From Chitinispirillaceae bacterium (GTDB lineage Bacteria > Fibrobacterota > Chitinivibrionia > Chitinivibrionales > Chitinispirillaceae), in NCBI GenBank assembly GCA_016926315.1, contig JAFGOU010000146.1, forward strand, positions 1-16,229: 16,229 nt of DNA. Reading direction: 5' to 3'. Positions within the stretch are counted from its first letter, which is position 1. Each line of letters begins with the position of its first letter. The notes below the pieces were generated by a model that was not told the DNA's origin, ran no database searches, and saw nothing but the letters and a program-made list of their open reading frames with translations. Of the stretch, positions 6,896-14,799 are shown one piece after another. The position numbers were made by a program, and so were the translations under genes.

Positions 6896-6947
6896 TACAC
6901 CGGCGCAGGAATCGGGGTTTGATAAGGGACTTTTTTAAAACGAAGGG

Positions 6948-7691
6948 TTACATATTACGTACATTGTCAATATACCCTCTGCCGACGACCAGTTCTTTTT
7001 TAAAGGGGATGTTGAGCTTGACTTTTAACCGGCGATCGAACCATTTCGTGATCACATCGATAAAGGCGGTATTTATAATGTGTTTGCGGTGAATACGGAT
7101 AAAACGGCCTGCCGGCAGGATGTTTTCAAGTTCCGCCAGAGACTTTTCCGTCACATATTCTCCTGTTTTCGTATAGACCGTGATGTATTTATTGTCAGCT
7201 TCGAGGCAGACAATCTCATCATACGGGACAAGCTTGATGGAATCACCGATCGACAGCGCCAATCGTTGACGGCCGGCGCCCTCCAATCGTTCCGCCAACC
7301 GGCTGAGTATTTCTTCGCAGCCTTGCGCCGGCCGTATCAGCCGCTTGAACTTATCGACGGCCGTAAAGAGCGGTTCCTCTTCCACCGGTTTGAGCAGATA
7401 ATCAACTGCAGAGGCTTTAAATGCATCAAGCGCATACTGGTTGTACGCGGTAACGAAAATAACGAATGGTTTGTGGCTCGTCGCGAGCGCCACTTCGATT
7501 CCATTGAGCGCGGGCATCTGAATATCGAGAAACGCCAATTCCGGCTTTTGTTGTTCGATACTCTCGCAGGCGGCCTTTCCATCATGGGCTTCAGCAATTA
7601 CGGTTATCTCCGGAGCGCATTTTTTAAGCAACCGCGAGAGCCTGGTGCAGGCGGTTTTTTCATCGTCCGCGATAATCGCCCTATAGTTCAT
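6948..7691 (-). CDS. LytTR-family response regulator
   Basis: The protein has 247 residues. An N-terminal receiver domain, about 3-120, has the acidic pair D9-D10 (IIADDE), phosphoacceptor D56 (LAFLDIQMP), T80 in FVTAYN and the Lys in LLKPVE. A C-terminal LytTR DNA-binding domain, about 140-245, has SIGDSIKLVPYDEIVCLEAD, KYITVYT, RFIRIHRKHIIN and the basic beta region RRLKVKL. This is the LytR/AlgR type, which binds direct repeats upstream of target promoters once phosphorylated. Its ATG overlaps the stop codon of the kinase gene by 4 bp (ATGA), so the two are translationally coupled and almost certainly a cognate pair. Candidate binding repeats lie just past its 3' end. Targets cannot be read from sequence; the secreted protease operon is the next gene downstream. 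Confidence 0.95.
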   Translation of the reverse strand: MNYRAIIADDEKTACTRLSRLLKKCAPEITVIAEAHDGKAACESIEQQKPELAFLDIQMPALNGIEVALATSHKPFVIFVTAYNQYALDAFKASAVDYLLKPVEEEPLFTAVDKFKRLIRPAQGCEEILSRLAERLEGAGRQRLALSIGDSIKLVPYDEIVCLEADNKYITVYTKTGEYVTEKSLAELENILPAGRFIRIHRKHIINTAFIDVITKWFDRRLKVKLNIPFKKELVVGRGYIDNVRNM

Positions 7692-9550
7692 GATCCGTCC
7701 ATATTTGGTATTGAAACTTCGACCACGGCCCCGTTATCGTTGGAGCACGTTATTGTCGCCGCCTGTCCGTAGGCGAGATGCAATCGCTCCTTCACATTTT
7801 CAAAACCATACCCTGTTCCCTCATGGATTTTTGAATGACCGAAACCGCATCCCGAGTCTTTTATCATAATATAAATTTTTTCGCTTTCAATCCGGCATAA
7901 AACCTTGACTTCCCCCCCCCGGGAAAGCGGCTCGATACCGTGTTTGATGGCGTTTTCCACGATCGGTTGCAGCACCTGGCCCACGATGAAAGGAGCGGAG
8001 GGGTCGCCTTGTACGTCGATGGTATAGTTCAAACGATTGCCGAATCGCTCTTTTTCTATTTCAAGATAGGTCCTTATCGTTTCCAGCTCTTCCGAAAGAG
8101 CCACGTTTTTATGCACCGAAGCGGAGAGCGTTCTCCTGAAAAGGCGGGAAAGCCTCATGACAAGTTTTTCGGCTTTTTCCGGATCGATCGAAGTCATTTC
8201 AGCAATGGTATTCAAGGTATTGAAAAGAAAATGGGGATTGATCTGCGCCTGCAGAGCCCTCAACCGGGATTCAGTCGCAAGATGTTCCGAAAGATGGGCT
8301 TTTTCCCGGGCTTGAGATTTTTCACGTTCGATAATGGAGATGCGATCGATAAGCGCGATGGCAATAATCGTCACCTCGATTACCGATGATATTAATATCC
8401 CATGAGCGGTGATAAGGGTATTGGGGAGCCACCCGAAATTCCTTACGGAGGTAAGGAGAATACCAAAGGCAAATATCGTAATTGCGCAGGCATAAAAAAC
8501 AGCCGGCCGGCCGCGGTGACGTATTGAAGCATAACCGACTACCAGACAAACGATTACAAAGACGCCACCAAGGATCGAAGCCCCCATTGCCGCGGGAGTC
8601 CCCTGCCCGATCGGCGAAGAAAGCATGACCAGAGCGCCTAATCCGCCGAATAGCTGCATACTGCGCCATAATACAGGGCTGAATTCTCTCAGACCTAAAA
8701 AGCTTGCAGTAAAAGCGGCCGCAAAAACGATACTTCCCGCTGCAAATGAAAAAAGTATGAACCAGTGCGGCAGAAAACCAACCAGGAGCAAGTGTCCGGT
8801 CGTCGAAGCCTGGAAAAGAGCGAGTGATAGTATCCATAAACTATACCATAGGCAAGATACGAACCTGACGGTAATAAAAAGGAAAAGGTTGAAAAATATG
8901 ATCACGGCAAGGGCGCCGAAATAAAAACCAAAACCCAGGCTGGAAAAGGTCCTCTCCCGCAGATATTCTTTCCCCTCAATAAGCCGCAGCGAAATCGCGC
9001 AGACATCGTTGGTCCTGATCCTGAGCAGAAACACGGCCGGATCGTTGCCGGTGCGGGCCGGCAAAACAAAGACCGGTTCCCGGGCGGCGATAGCCTGCCC
9101 GGCACGGTCATTCAGCCTTCCCGATGACCCGAGCGGAGTCGCCTCCTTTCCAGTCAACCGGTACAGCTCCACCGTATCAAGCTGCGGCTGCGACAATGAA
9201 AGATACCATTTCCGGTCCACCTCCGAAGAGTCGGCAATTGTCAAGCGCACCCACACCGGAGAACGGGAGTATCCGTCATTCATGGGAAGAAAAGGGCATT
9301 CAGCCCATCGTTGTTCGCTCCATGAGGATATGCTGTCAAGAGTGATAACGCCGCCGGTATCCTTGAAATAACGTGTATGCGCGTTGATAGCAGGTTCGCC
9401 GATGCTGTCGCGAATCATAACCATTGAACCGGGGGTTGTCCCTGAGCAGGCGGGGATTACGAGGAAGCAGAAGATGCTGAAAAGTTTCACTATGAAGAGC
9501 GGGCGGCTATTCTGGCGATCTTTTGATTTGGGAAAGAAAAAACGGAGCAT
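7688..9550 (-). CDS. 7TMR-DISM sensor histidine kinase (LytS/His_kinase type)
   Basis: The protein has 620 residues. A signal or lipoprotein-like N-terminus covers about 18-37 (FSIFCFLVIPACSG). A periplasmic 7TMR-DISMED2-like domain, about 55-195, has SPVWVRLTI, WYLSLSQPQLDTVELYRL and VFLLRI. Seven hydrophobic segments follow between about 205 and 405 (7TMR-DISM). A short coiled coil leads to the His_kinase domain with H440 in QINPHFLFNTLN. The ATPase domain shows the N-box QPIVENAIKHG, IKDSGCGF and GTGYGFENVKERL. The DISMED2 domain usually senses carbohydrate-like ligands, but the ligand here is unknown. The kinase should phosphorylate the LytTR regulator with which it overlaps by 4 bp. The ATG at 9550 has no good Shine-Dalgarno; I kept it because it gives a complete signal sequence. 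An AGTTTAT element lies upstream on the plus strand at 9569-9575. Confidence 0.94.
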   Translation of the reverse strand: MLRFFFPKSKDRQNSRPLFIVKLFSIFCFLVIPACSGTTPGSMVMIRDSIGEPAINAHTRYFKDTGGVITLDSISSWSEQRWAECPFLPMNDGYSRSPVWVRLTIADSSEVDRKWYLSLSQPQLDTVELYRLTGKEATPLGSSGRLNDRAGQAIAAREPVFVLPARTGNDPAVFLLRIRTNDVCAISLRLIEGKEYLRERTFSSLGFGFYFGALAVIIFFNLFLFITVRFVSCLWYSLWILSLALFQASTTGHLLLVGFLPHWFILFSFAAGSIVFAAAFTASFLGLREFSPVLWRSMQLFGGLGALVMLSSPIGQGTPAAMGASILGGVFVIVCLVVGYASIRHRGRPAVFYACAITIFAFGILLTSVRNFGWLPNTLITAHGILISSVIEVTIIAIALIDRISIIEREKSQAREKAHLSEHLATESRLRALQAQINPHFLFNTLNTIAEMTSIDPEKAEKLVMRLSRLFRRTLSASVHKNVALSEELETIRTYLEIEKERFGNRLNYTIDVQGDPSAPFIVGQVLQPIVENAIKHGIEPLSRGGEVKVLCRIESEKIYIMIKDSGCGFGHSKIHEGTGYGFENVKERLHLAYGQAATITCSNDNGAVVEVSIPNMDGS

Positions 9551-9609
9551 AATGGATGAATGGAAAATAGTTTATATTACTCCCTATTCGAATTTCGAGT
9601 TTTCTCTGC

Positions 9610-10020
9610 CTACCAATCAGCTTCAACATTCTCCCCGGTTCTCTGCGAACTTTTCTCCGTATATTGATGCACTTCAAACGCATTGCCGTCCGGGTCTTTG
9701 AGCCATACCTGCCAGGTGCGGTCGCAGCCGAGTTTTTTAGGAGTGACCGTGATAGGCGCAGACCTGCACCGTGAGATGAAGCCGTCGATATCGTCGGTTT
9801 CAAGGCAGAAATGGGCGATGTTGCCGGCATGGGCATCGGGTGCACCGGCGGTTTCGAAAAGCTCGAGGTAGCTACCCGGCGCGATTTCCAGATAGGCGCC
9901 GAACACCGCAGCGTTGCGGGTAAACCTGAATTTCACCGTCAGCCCAAGGGCGGTATAATAATCCAGCGATTTTGGAAGGCTCCTGACGTTTAAGCAAACA
10001 TGAGCAATTCTGGTGAGCAT
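9610..10020 (-). CDS. VOC-family (glyoxalase-fold) metalloprotein
   Basis: The protein has 136 residues, the normal length of a single VOC protein with two beta-alpha-beta-beta-beta modules. The four usual metal positions are filled: H7 (IAHVCLNV), E53 (YLELFE), H70 (AHFCLETDD) and E116 (DGNAFEVHQY). This is the lactoylglutathione lyase/dioxygenase superfamily; the pattern DPDGNAFE is typical. The substrate cannot be assigned from sequence. It has no signal peptide, so it is probably cytoplasmic. AAGGA lies 8 bp before the ATG. The histidine-kinase gene starts 59 bp downstream on the same strand, so cotranscription is possible but not shown. Upstream lie a short simple-sequence stretch (ttctgaattctggcttctgg near 10066) and the MITE copy at 10096. 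Confidence 0.9.
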   Translation of the reverse strand: MLTRIAHVCLNVRSLPKSLDYYTALGLTVKFRFTRNAAVFGAYLEIAPGSYLELFETAGAPDAHAGNIAHFCLETDDIDGFISRCRSAPITVTPKKLGCDRTWQVWLKDPDGNAFEVHQYTEKSSQRTGENVEADW

Positions 10021-10095
10021 TGTATTGTTCCTTTTTGACAGGGTTCGGGGTTCAGGAAATCTTATTTCTGAATTCTGGCTTCTGGATTCTATTTA

Positions 10096-10242
10096 GTGCC
10101 CGTCCGGAAACCCCTGATTTTTGACATTCGTCATTCCGGCGAACGCCGGACCGCGAAGCAGCCTGCCATCAAGGTTTTTTCGCATACTGGATACCGGTTT
10201 CCACCGGTATGACGTCAGTCGGGGGACTTTTCGGACAGACAT
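10096..10242 (-). mobile_element. MITE-like element, copy A
   Basis: A 147-bp non-coding element. One end is GTGCCCGTCCGGAAA (10096-10110); the other, read inward on the opposite strand, is ATGTCTGTCCGAAAA (10242-10228). The ends are imperfect inverted repeats. TA dinucleotides flank both sides (10094-10095 and 10243-10244), consistent with a TA target duplication as made by IS630/Tc1-mariner-type transposases. Inside are two hairpins: TCCGGC-gaac-GCCGGA (10135-10150) and ATACCGGT-ttcc-ACCGGTAT (10191-10210). About 77 bp is nearly identical to copy B at 14985-15140, which lies in the opposite orientation. It has no transposase gene. The element begins right after the stop codon of the NtrX-like gene, where its hairpins may act in transcript termination or stability. 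Confidence 0.75.
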
Positions 10243-10245
10243 TAT

Positions 10246-11598
10246 TTATTCCTTCTCAATCCCGAGCTGTTTGATCTTGCGGTGAAGATTGGTCCGGGCT
10301 AGTCCCAGAAGTTCCGCGGTCCGGGGAATATCCCATCCATTGATATCGAGCTGGGTTTTTACATAGATCCGTTCGAGTTCCACCTTCGCGTCATTGAGCG
10401 GCCGGGTCTGGACAAAAAGCGCATTAGTTTCGCTCTTTTTTGTCTCCAGTATGCCATTGACAAAATCGCCGCTGATCGTGTCGCAGTCCGAAAGAATGGC
10501 CAGGCGCTCGACAATGTTCCGAAGTTCCCTTATGTTGCCGTTCAGTTTGCGCGCCGAAAGCAGGGCAAGCGCCTCGAGGGCAAACCGTTTTGGAGGCACC
10601 CCATTCTCGATGCAATAGGCCTGCAGAAAATGTTCGGCAAGCATCGCGATATCCTCAACCCGTTCAGAAAGAGCAGGTACCCTGATCGGTACGACATTGA
10701 GCCGGTAAAAAAGATCCTCACGAAACGTTCCTTCGGCAATCATCGCTTCAAGATTGCGATGGGTGGCGGCGACAATCCGCACATCGACCTTGATTACCTT
10801 TACCCCGCCGACCCGTTCAAACTCGCTTTCCTGAATCACCCGCAGCACCTTGGTCTGGGTATTCATGTCCATATCGCCGATCTCGTCGAGGAAAAGCGTC
10901 CCGCCGTTGGCCATTTCGAATTTGCCGGCTTTCTGGCTCACCGCGCCGGTAAAAGAGCCTTTTTCATGGCCGAAAAGTTCGCTTTCGATCAGGTTCTGCG
11001 GAATGGCCGCGCAGTTGATTTTGATGAACGGCCCGTCGCGGCGGGGACTGTGCTTGTGAATCCAGTAGGCAACCACCTCCTTGCCGGTGCCGCTCTCACC
11101 GGTTATAAGCACCCTGCCGCTGGTCGGAGCGACCTTCAGGATTTCGCCGCGCAACCGCTCGATCGACGCGCTCTTGCCGATAAACTGATACCGGTTGTTC
11201 TCATTCTGCCGCCATGAGGCTATTTCATCCCGCTGGGATTTAAGCAGGACGGCATGACGTACATTCTGCTTGACTTCTATCATGGAGAGCGGCTTTTGCA
11301 GGAAATGGTAGGCGCCGAGCTTGATCGCCTTGACCGCGGCATCGATGGTGCCATGACCCGATATCATGATCACCTCGGTTCCGGTCTTCTGCGCCTTGAT
11401 CTCCTCGAGAACGGCAAGGCCGTTCTTTTTGGGAAGCTGGATATCGAGCAGGATAACATCGGGTTCTTCTTCCCGGAAAAGGGTTATTCCCTGTTCACCG
11501 TCCTCCGCAACGACGACGGAATACGATTCGTCTTCCATGATCTCGCGAAGGGTCTTGCGAATATTTTCTTCATCGTCGATGATCAGGATTTTGGCCAT
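10246..11598 (-). CDS. NtrX-like sigma-54-dependent response regulator
   Basis: The protein has 450 residues. Its receiver domain (1-120) has D8-D9, phosphoacceptor D52 (VILLDIQLP), MISGHG and LQKPL. The AAA+ domain, about 145-380, has the Walker A GESGTGKE, the sigma-54 contact loop as GSFTGA instead of GAFTGA, the Walker B GGTLFLDEIGDM, FREDLFYRLNV and NGNIRELRN. A C-terminal Fis-type helix-turn-helix (GWDIPRTAELLGLARTNLHRKI) matches the NtrX style. It should activate sigma-54 promoters once phosphorylated by the NtrY-like kinase encoded just upstream. AAAGGAG lies 9 bp before its ATG, inside the kinase gene, with a 29-bp overlap. It is the last gene of the four-gene unit; MITE copy A follows directly. 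NtrX is an orthology-style label from architecture and neighbourhood, so another NtrC-family assignment is possible. Confidence 0.93.
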   Translation of the reverse strand: MAKILIIDDEENIRKTLREIMEDESYSVVVAEDGEQGITLFREEEPDVILLDIQLPKKNGLAVLEEIKAQKTGTEVIMISGHGTIDAAVKAIKLGAYHFLQKPLSMIEVKQNVRHAVLLKSQRDEIASWRQNENNRYQFIGKSASIERLRGEILKVAPTSGRVLITGESGTGKEVVAYWIHKHSPRRDGPFIKINCAAIPQNLIESELFGHEKGSFTGAVSQKAGKFEMANGGTLFLDEIGDMDMNTQTKVLRVIQESEFERVGGVKVIKVDVRIVAATHRNLEAMIAEGTFREDLFYRLNVVPIRVPALSERVEDIAMLAEHFLQAYCIENGVPPKRFALEALALLSARKLNGNIRELRNIVERLAILSDCDTISGDFVNGILETKKSETNALFVQTRPLNDAKVELERIYVKTQLDINGWDIPRTAELLGLARTNLHRKIKQLGIEKE

Positions 11599-12787
11599 TG
11601 GTTTGTTCTCCTTTCATCTTCAGGGTAATCTTGAATTCGGTTCCCGCGTTTTTTTCGCTTTGCACCTCAATGGTGCCTCCATGCAGCGTCACGATCCGTT
11701 CCACGAGCGCGAGTCCGATGCCGCTTCCCTGCTTTTTTGTGGTGTAATAGGGTTGAAAAAGTTTTCCGATATTTTCCTCTGCGATGCCGCACCCGTTATC
11801 ACGGACCGCGGCAACCACGTTGTTGCCGGCCCGCTTCACCGAAACGACAATCCGCGGCTCCCGCCCCGTATTCGGTGTCGCTTCAACGGCATTTTTTATC
11901 AGGTTGGTCAATGCCTCCCTGATCTGTCCCTTATCGAGTAAAAGGTCGGGAACCGCGTCATCAATCCTGCAGGTGACCGCTGCGGCGCCGCCCGTAAAAA
12001 GCCCGGCCGTTTCCCGGGCGATGGCGCCGAGCGACTCGTTTTCCAGCACCGGGTCAGGGAATTTGGCGTACCGGTGAAAGGAGTCAACCAGTTTCTGCAG
12101 GTTGGCGATCTCGGTAAGTATGGTATGGGTGGTGCTTTTTATCACCTCGGGAAAGTCTTTGCTCTCCGTCAGGTATTTCTCATACATCCGCTCGGTCGAG
12201 AGTTTAATCGGCGTAAGCGGGTTTTTTATCTCATGAGCGATGGTGCGCGCAACGTGCTGCCAGGTGGCGCGGCGTTCGGCCATTGCGCGCTGTTCTCGCG
12301 CGGTTTTGAGGTCTTCGGCCATGACATTGAATGCGCGGACCAGTTCGCCGATCTCTCCGCCCGTTGTTTCGGCCAGTTTTTCTTCAAGACGGTCTTCGGC
12401 AATGCGCCGGGTTGCCGCGGTAAGATCCTTGAGCGGCCGCGTTATGCGGGAAACCATGAGGTAGCCGGCAATAAGCAGGAGGGTGATGACCGCGACGGAG
12501 TACACCATGCTGAAAACCGCCACCTGGGTCACGATCCGGTCCTTGAGGAGCGCTATCTGCCGGTACTTTTTAAGCGCCTGGGCAGCCCGTTCCCTGTCGG
12601 TGGCGGTTGCTGAAAGGTCAATGCATTGCAGAAGGCTCGACTCTATCTGCGGATCGGTTCCGAGATTGCCGATCCCCCGGGCCGCCTGAAGGTAATAAAA
12701 AACGAGCGGGCCCGTGGTTAAAAGCACCAACGCGACGATAAGAATGAAGGTCTTTGCCCTGAGTGTCAGGTTGTTCAGGAATCGCAT
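11570..12787 (-). CDS. NtrY-like membrane sensor histidine kinase (compact)
   Basis: The protein has 405 residues from ATG 12787; a TTG one codon upstream is also open. TM1 is about 13-33 and TM2 about 88-111, enclosing a periplasmic stretch of only about 55 residues. A HAMP domain (about 110-165, SRITRPLKDLTAA) is followed by the dimerisation helix with H185 in the NtrY-type sequence TIAHEIKNPLTPIKLS. The ATPase domain has LTNLIKNAVEA, VRDNGCGIAEENIGKLFQPY and GSGIGLALVERI. Canonical NtrY kinases are much longer, with a larger periplasmic region and a PAS domain; both are absent here, so sensing must rely on the short loop, the membrane or partner proteins. The start codon overlaps the DUF4390-like stop (TGATG), and the 3' end overlaps the NtrX-like gene by 29 bp, so the genes are translationally coupled. 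It probably phosphorylates the NtrX-like regulator and perhaps the receiver-Ser/Thr kinase. Confidence 0.93.
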   Translation of the reverse strand: MRFLNNLTLRAKTFILIVALVLLTTGPLVFYYLQAARGIGNLGTDPQIESSLLQCIDLSATATDRERAAQALKKYRQIALLKDRIVTQVAVFSMVYSVAVITLLLIAGYLMVSRITRPLKDLTAATRRIAEDRLEEKLAETTGGEIGELVRAFNVMAEDLKTAREQRAMAERRATWQHVARTIAHEIKNPLTPIKLSTERMYEKYLTESKDFPEVIKSTTHTILTEIANLQKLVDSFHRYAKFPDPVLENESLGAIARETAGLFTGGAAAVTCRIDDAVPDLLLDKGQIREALTNLIKNAVEATPNTGREPRIVVSVKRAGNNVVAAVRDNGCGIAEENIGKLFQPYYTTKKQGSGIGLALVERIVTLHGGTIEVQSEKNAGTEFKITLKMKGEQTNGQNPDHRR

Positions 12788-13368
12788 CAATGCCTGCCCT
12801 TTCCGGTTAACTGCGCTCCACTGACAGCCTCGGTGGTGAGGCCCGGCCGTTTGTAGTTCCAGTAATACATGCAGTCTATTTCCTTATTGTCAAGAGCCTC
12901 CACCCTGGTTTTCCCAAGAATCGCCTGAACGGAAAATACGTACGATGATCCCTTATTGATCTTTCCGCGCGCGATCACCGGAATCGCCGGAAACGCAACC
13001 GCCGCCGCGACCGCCGAATCAAGAGCGAAAAAGCAGACCGTATCGGAGGTGACGCTCCGGCTGACGCAATAGCGCCGGGCAATCATGTCGTATACCAGTC
13101 TGCTCTCGGCGGTCACCTTCTTTATCGTACGCCGGGCATCGCGCTCGCTGACCGTTACGATCACATAAATAACCACGGGTGTTGCGGTCTCCGCGAGTTT
13201 CTTGAGCTCCGGCGGGAAGGCGTTTGCCAGCGAGCAGGTCAAACGGATCTCATCCGCGGCGATGATGATCCTGGGTTCCAGGAAAACAGGCGTCGTCTCA
13301 CCCCCCAGGCCGCCGCCGAACAAGGCGAGAAGCCTGCTTCCCATGAGGAGAGAGATGATAAGGTCCAT
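12787..13368 (-). CDS. DUF4390-like exported protein
   Basis: The protein has 193 residues. A hydrophobic N-terminus (LIISLLMGSRLLALFGGGLGG) looks like a signal peptide or membrane anchor. The body is a beta-rich domain: EIRLTCSLANAFPPELKKLAET, VVIYVIVTV and SRLVYDMIARRYCV. It has the order of features expected of DUF4390: a strand-rich start, an alternating hydrophobic core and a basic RR followed by a YD..RRY-type segment. DUF4390 genes are known beside NtrY/NtrX-type pairs in proteobacteria, and this one shares TGATG with the NtrY-like start codon. The protein is probably periplasmic and could modulate the kinase, whose own sensory loop is short; that role is inferred. The start at 13368 has no good Shine-Dalgarno and lies 61 bp after the upstream stop codon. 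The family call is based on pattern and context. Confidence 0.7.
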   Translation of the reverse strand: MDLIISLLMGSRLLALFGGGLGGETTPVFLEPRIIIAADEIRLTCSLANAFPPELKKLAETATPVVIYVIVTVSERDARRTIKKVTAESRLVYDMIARRYCVSRSVTSDTVCFFALDSAVAAAVAFPAIPVIARGKINKGSSYVFSVQAILGKTRVEALDNKEIDCMYYWNYKRPGLTTEAVSGAQLTGKGRH

Positions 13369-13429
13369 GGTAACGGTCGAGGTTTAGAGTCAGGCTTCCG
13401 ACGCAATCCGCTAAAGGCGCTAGTGAAAA

Positions 13430-14728
13430 TCATTTCCCTGCGGAAAAATAATCAACCATCAATTTCTCACGGTTGTTTTTTTCTTTTTGCGCAAGGCCGG
13501 CCAGAAGGTCTTTGCGAAGCTCCGCCGCCGAGTGATACCGTTTTTTTGGATCATGCTGGAGGCAACGCATGATCGATGCGTTCAACCTGTCAGGCAGGTT
13601 GCGATTGAATTGCATCGGTTCGTCACATTCGCCCCTGCCGATCCGGTGGAGCACTTCGGCGATATGAGCACCGGGAAAGGGCAGCCGTCCGGTCGCGACA
13701 ACATAAAGCACGATTCCGAGGGAGAACAGATCCGATGCCGGACCGATCGCGTCGCCGCTGATCTGTTCAGGCGACAGAAACTGCGGCGTTCCGGCGACAT
13801 GATTGGGCGCCGTGATCTGGTCCATGGAACCGTCGAGCATCCGCGCCATGCCAAAATCGGCCAGTTTTACCGATCCTTCGCGTGAAATCAGGATATTCTG
13901 CGGCTTGATATCGCGATGCACCACATCGCGGCCATGCGCGTGTTCCAGGGCCCGGCAGATATCGATCATGACATGAATGCCTATGGTGAGCGGAAGTGGC
14001 CTTTTCCCTCCTATCAACCGGTCGAGTGAGGTGCCTTCGATATATTCCATGGCAAGGTAATGGTTGCTTCCCTCCCTGCCGTAATCAAATATTTTTACAA
14101 TTCCGGGATGGTTGAGCGATGCCGTGATTTTTGCCTCCCTGAAAAACCGCTCGTGAAACTCGTCGTTTTCCGTAAGATGCGTATGAAGGACCTTGAGAGC
14201 GACGGTGCGCTCCAGATCGGTCTGCAGAGCCCGGTAAACGGTCGCCGTGCCGCCGGAGGAGATTTTTCCCACGATGCGGTACTTGCCGATACACCGGTCT
14301 TTTTCGTGAAGGTCGCCCAGGAGACGTGCCTGGCGCTGCCTCTCGAGAACCGATTTGACTACCATCTTGAGTTTTGCAAGAGAAAAGGGTTTTTCAATAA
14401 AATCGAAAGCGCCCTGTTTGATCGCTTCCACCGCGGTTTCGATACTCCCGTGACCCGAAATCATGATCACGTCGACATGGTATTTCTCCCGGCAGATTCT
14501 GCGGAACGCCTCCATGCCGTCCATGCCCGGAAGCTTGATATCAAGGAGCACCACTTCGATTTTTCGCTCACCTAGTATGCGAAGACACTCTTCGCTGGTG
14601 GCCGCGGCCGACACGTCATACCCCTCGTCGGTCATCACCTCCCGGATCGTTTTCCTGATCTGCGGTTCGTCATCGACTACCAGAATGCGCGGAATGGTCG
14701 TTATGTCGGAAAAACCGGTTGATTGCAT
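13430..14728 (-). CDS. Receiver domain-Ser/Thr protein kinase fusion
   Basis: The protein has 432 residues. Residues about 12-130 form an NtrC/NtrX-type receiver: D19-D20, phosphoacceptor D63 (VVLLDIKLPGMDG), S91 (MISGHG) and K113 (FIEKPF). Residues about 150-415 form a Hanks-type Ser/Thr kinase with glycine loop ISSGGTATVY, K179 (VALKVL), HRDIKPQN (catalytic D273), metal-binding D291 (ADFG), GTPQFLSPEQ and the helical lobe SDLFSLGIVLYV. All catalytic residues are present, so it should be an active kinase controlled by receiver phosphorylation. There is no membrane segment, unlike many PknB-type kinases. I chose the ATG at 14728 because GAGG lies 5 bp before it and a sigma-54 promoter lies about 70 bp upstream; a longer open frame to 14881 would start above that promoter. 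It heads the operon with the DUF4390-like, NtrY-like and NtrX-like genes. Confidence 0.93.
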   Translation of the reverse strand: MQSTGFSDITTIPRILVVDDEPQIRKTIREVMTDEGYDVSAAATSEECLRILGERKIEVVLLDIKLPGMDGMEAFRRICREKYHVDVIMISGHGSIETAVEAIKQGAFDFIEKPFSLAKLKMVVKSVLERQRQARLLGDLHEKDRCIGKYRIVGKISSGGTATVYRALQTDLERTVALKVLHTHLTENDEFHERFFREAKITASLNHPGIVKIFDYGREGSNHYLAMEYIEGTSLDRLIGGKRPLPLTIGIHVMIDICRALEHAHGRDVVHRDIKPQNILISREGSVKLADFGMARMLDGSMDQITAPNHVAGTPQFLSPEQISGDAIGPASDLFSLGIVLYVVATGRLPFPGAHIAEVLHRIGRGECDEPMQFNRNLPDRLNASIMRCLQHDPKKRYHSAAELRKDLLAGLAQKEKNNREKLMVDYFSAGK

Positions 14729-14733
14729 GGCGA

Positions 14734-14737
14734 CCTC
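14734..14737 (-). promoter_or_regulatory. Ribosome binding site deciding the fusion-kinase start
   Basis: GAGG on the minus strand, 5 bases before the ATG at 14728. The longer frame extending to 14881 begins upstream of the predicted sigma-54 start point, so this site fixes the likely initiation codon. Confidence 0.7.
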
Positions 14738-14799
14738 GAAAAAAAATGTATGTGATAGCTGCCGGCGCCCCTTTACATCGTGATGACGAGATGACATAA

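Larger units (their letters stand above)
6136..6947. other. Gene-free stretch upstream of the protease gene
   Basis: This 812-bp region lies between the LytTR regulator gene and the protease gene, both on the minus strand. No convincing gene is visible. It should contain the protease promoter, but no clear -35/-10 pair was found. Notable contents, listed separately, are palindromic motif copy 2, a perfect 12-bp-stem hairpin and 21-bp-phased direct repeats. There is also a 10-bp palindrome, TCACCGGTGA, at 6433-6442. On the minus strand an AAGGAG lies 9 bp before ATG-CAA-TAA (6317-6340), a two-codon frame of doubtful meaning. Confidence 0.6.

Noticed and set aside
10050..10090. ttctgaattctggcttctgg-type simple repeats near the VOC gene as an insertion end
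   Set aside because: This looks like common low-complexity intergenic sequence; no inverted partner or target duplication was found.
12074..12613. 179-codon plus-strand frame opposite the NtrY-like gene
   Set aside because: It is antisense to the HAMP and kinase domains, and its His/Gly/Arg/Phe-rich composition is typical of a shadow frame.
12788..12790. TTG start of the NtrY-like kinase one codon before the ATG
   Set aside because: It adds one residue only. The ATG at 12787 overlapping the preceding stop (TGATG) is the more usual arrangement.
13239..13433. 64-codon minus-strand frame whose ATG overlaps the fusion-kinase stop codon (ATGA)
   Set aside because: It lies mostly inside the DUF4390-like gene in another frame, and its Ser/Arg/Pro-rich product looks like a shadow.
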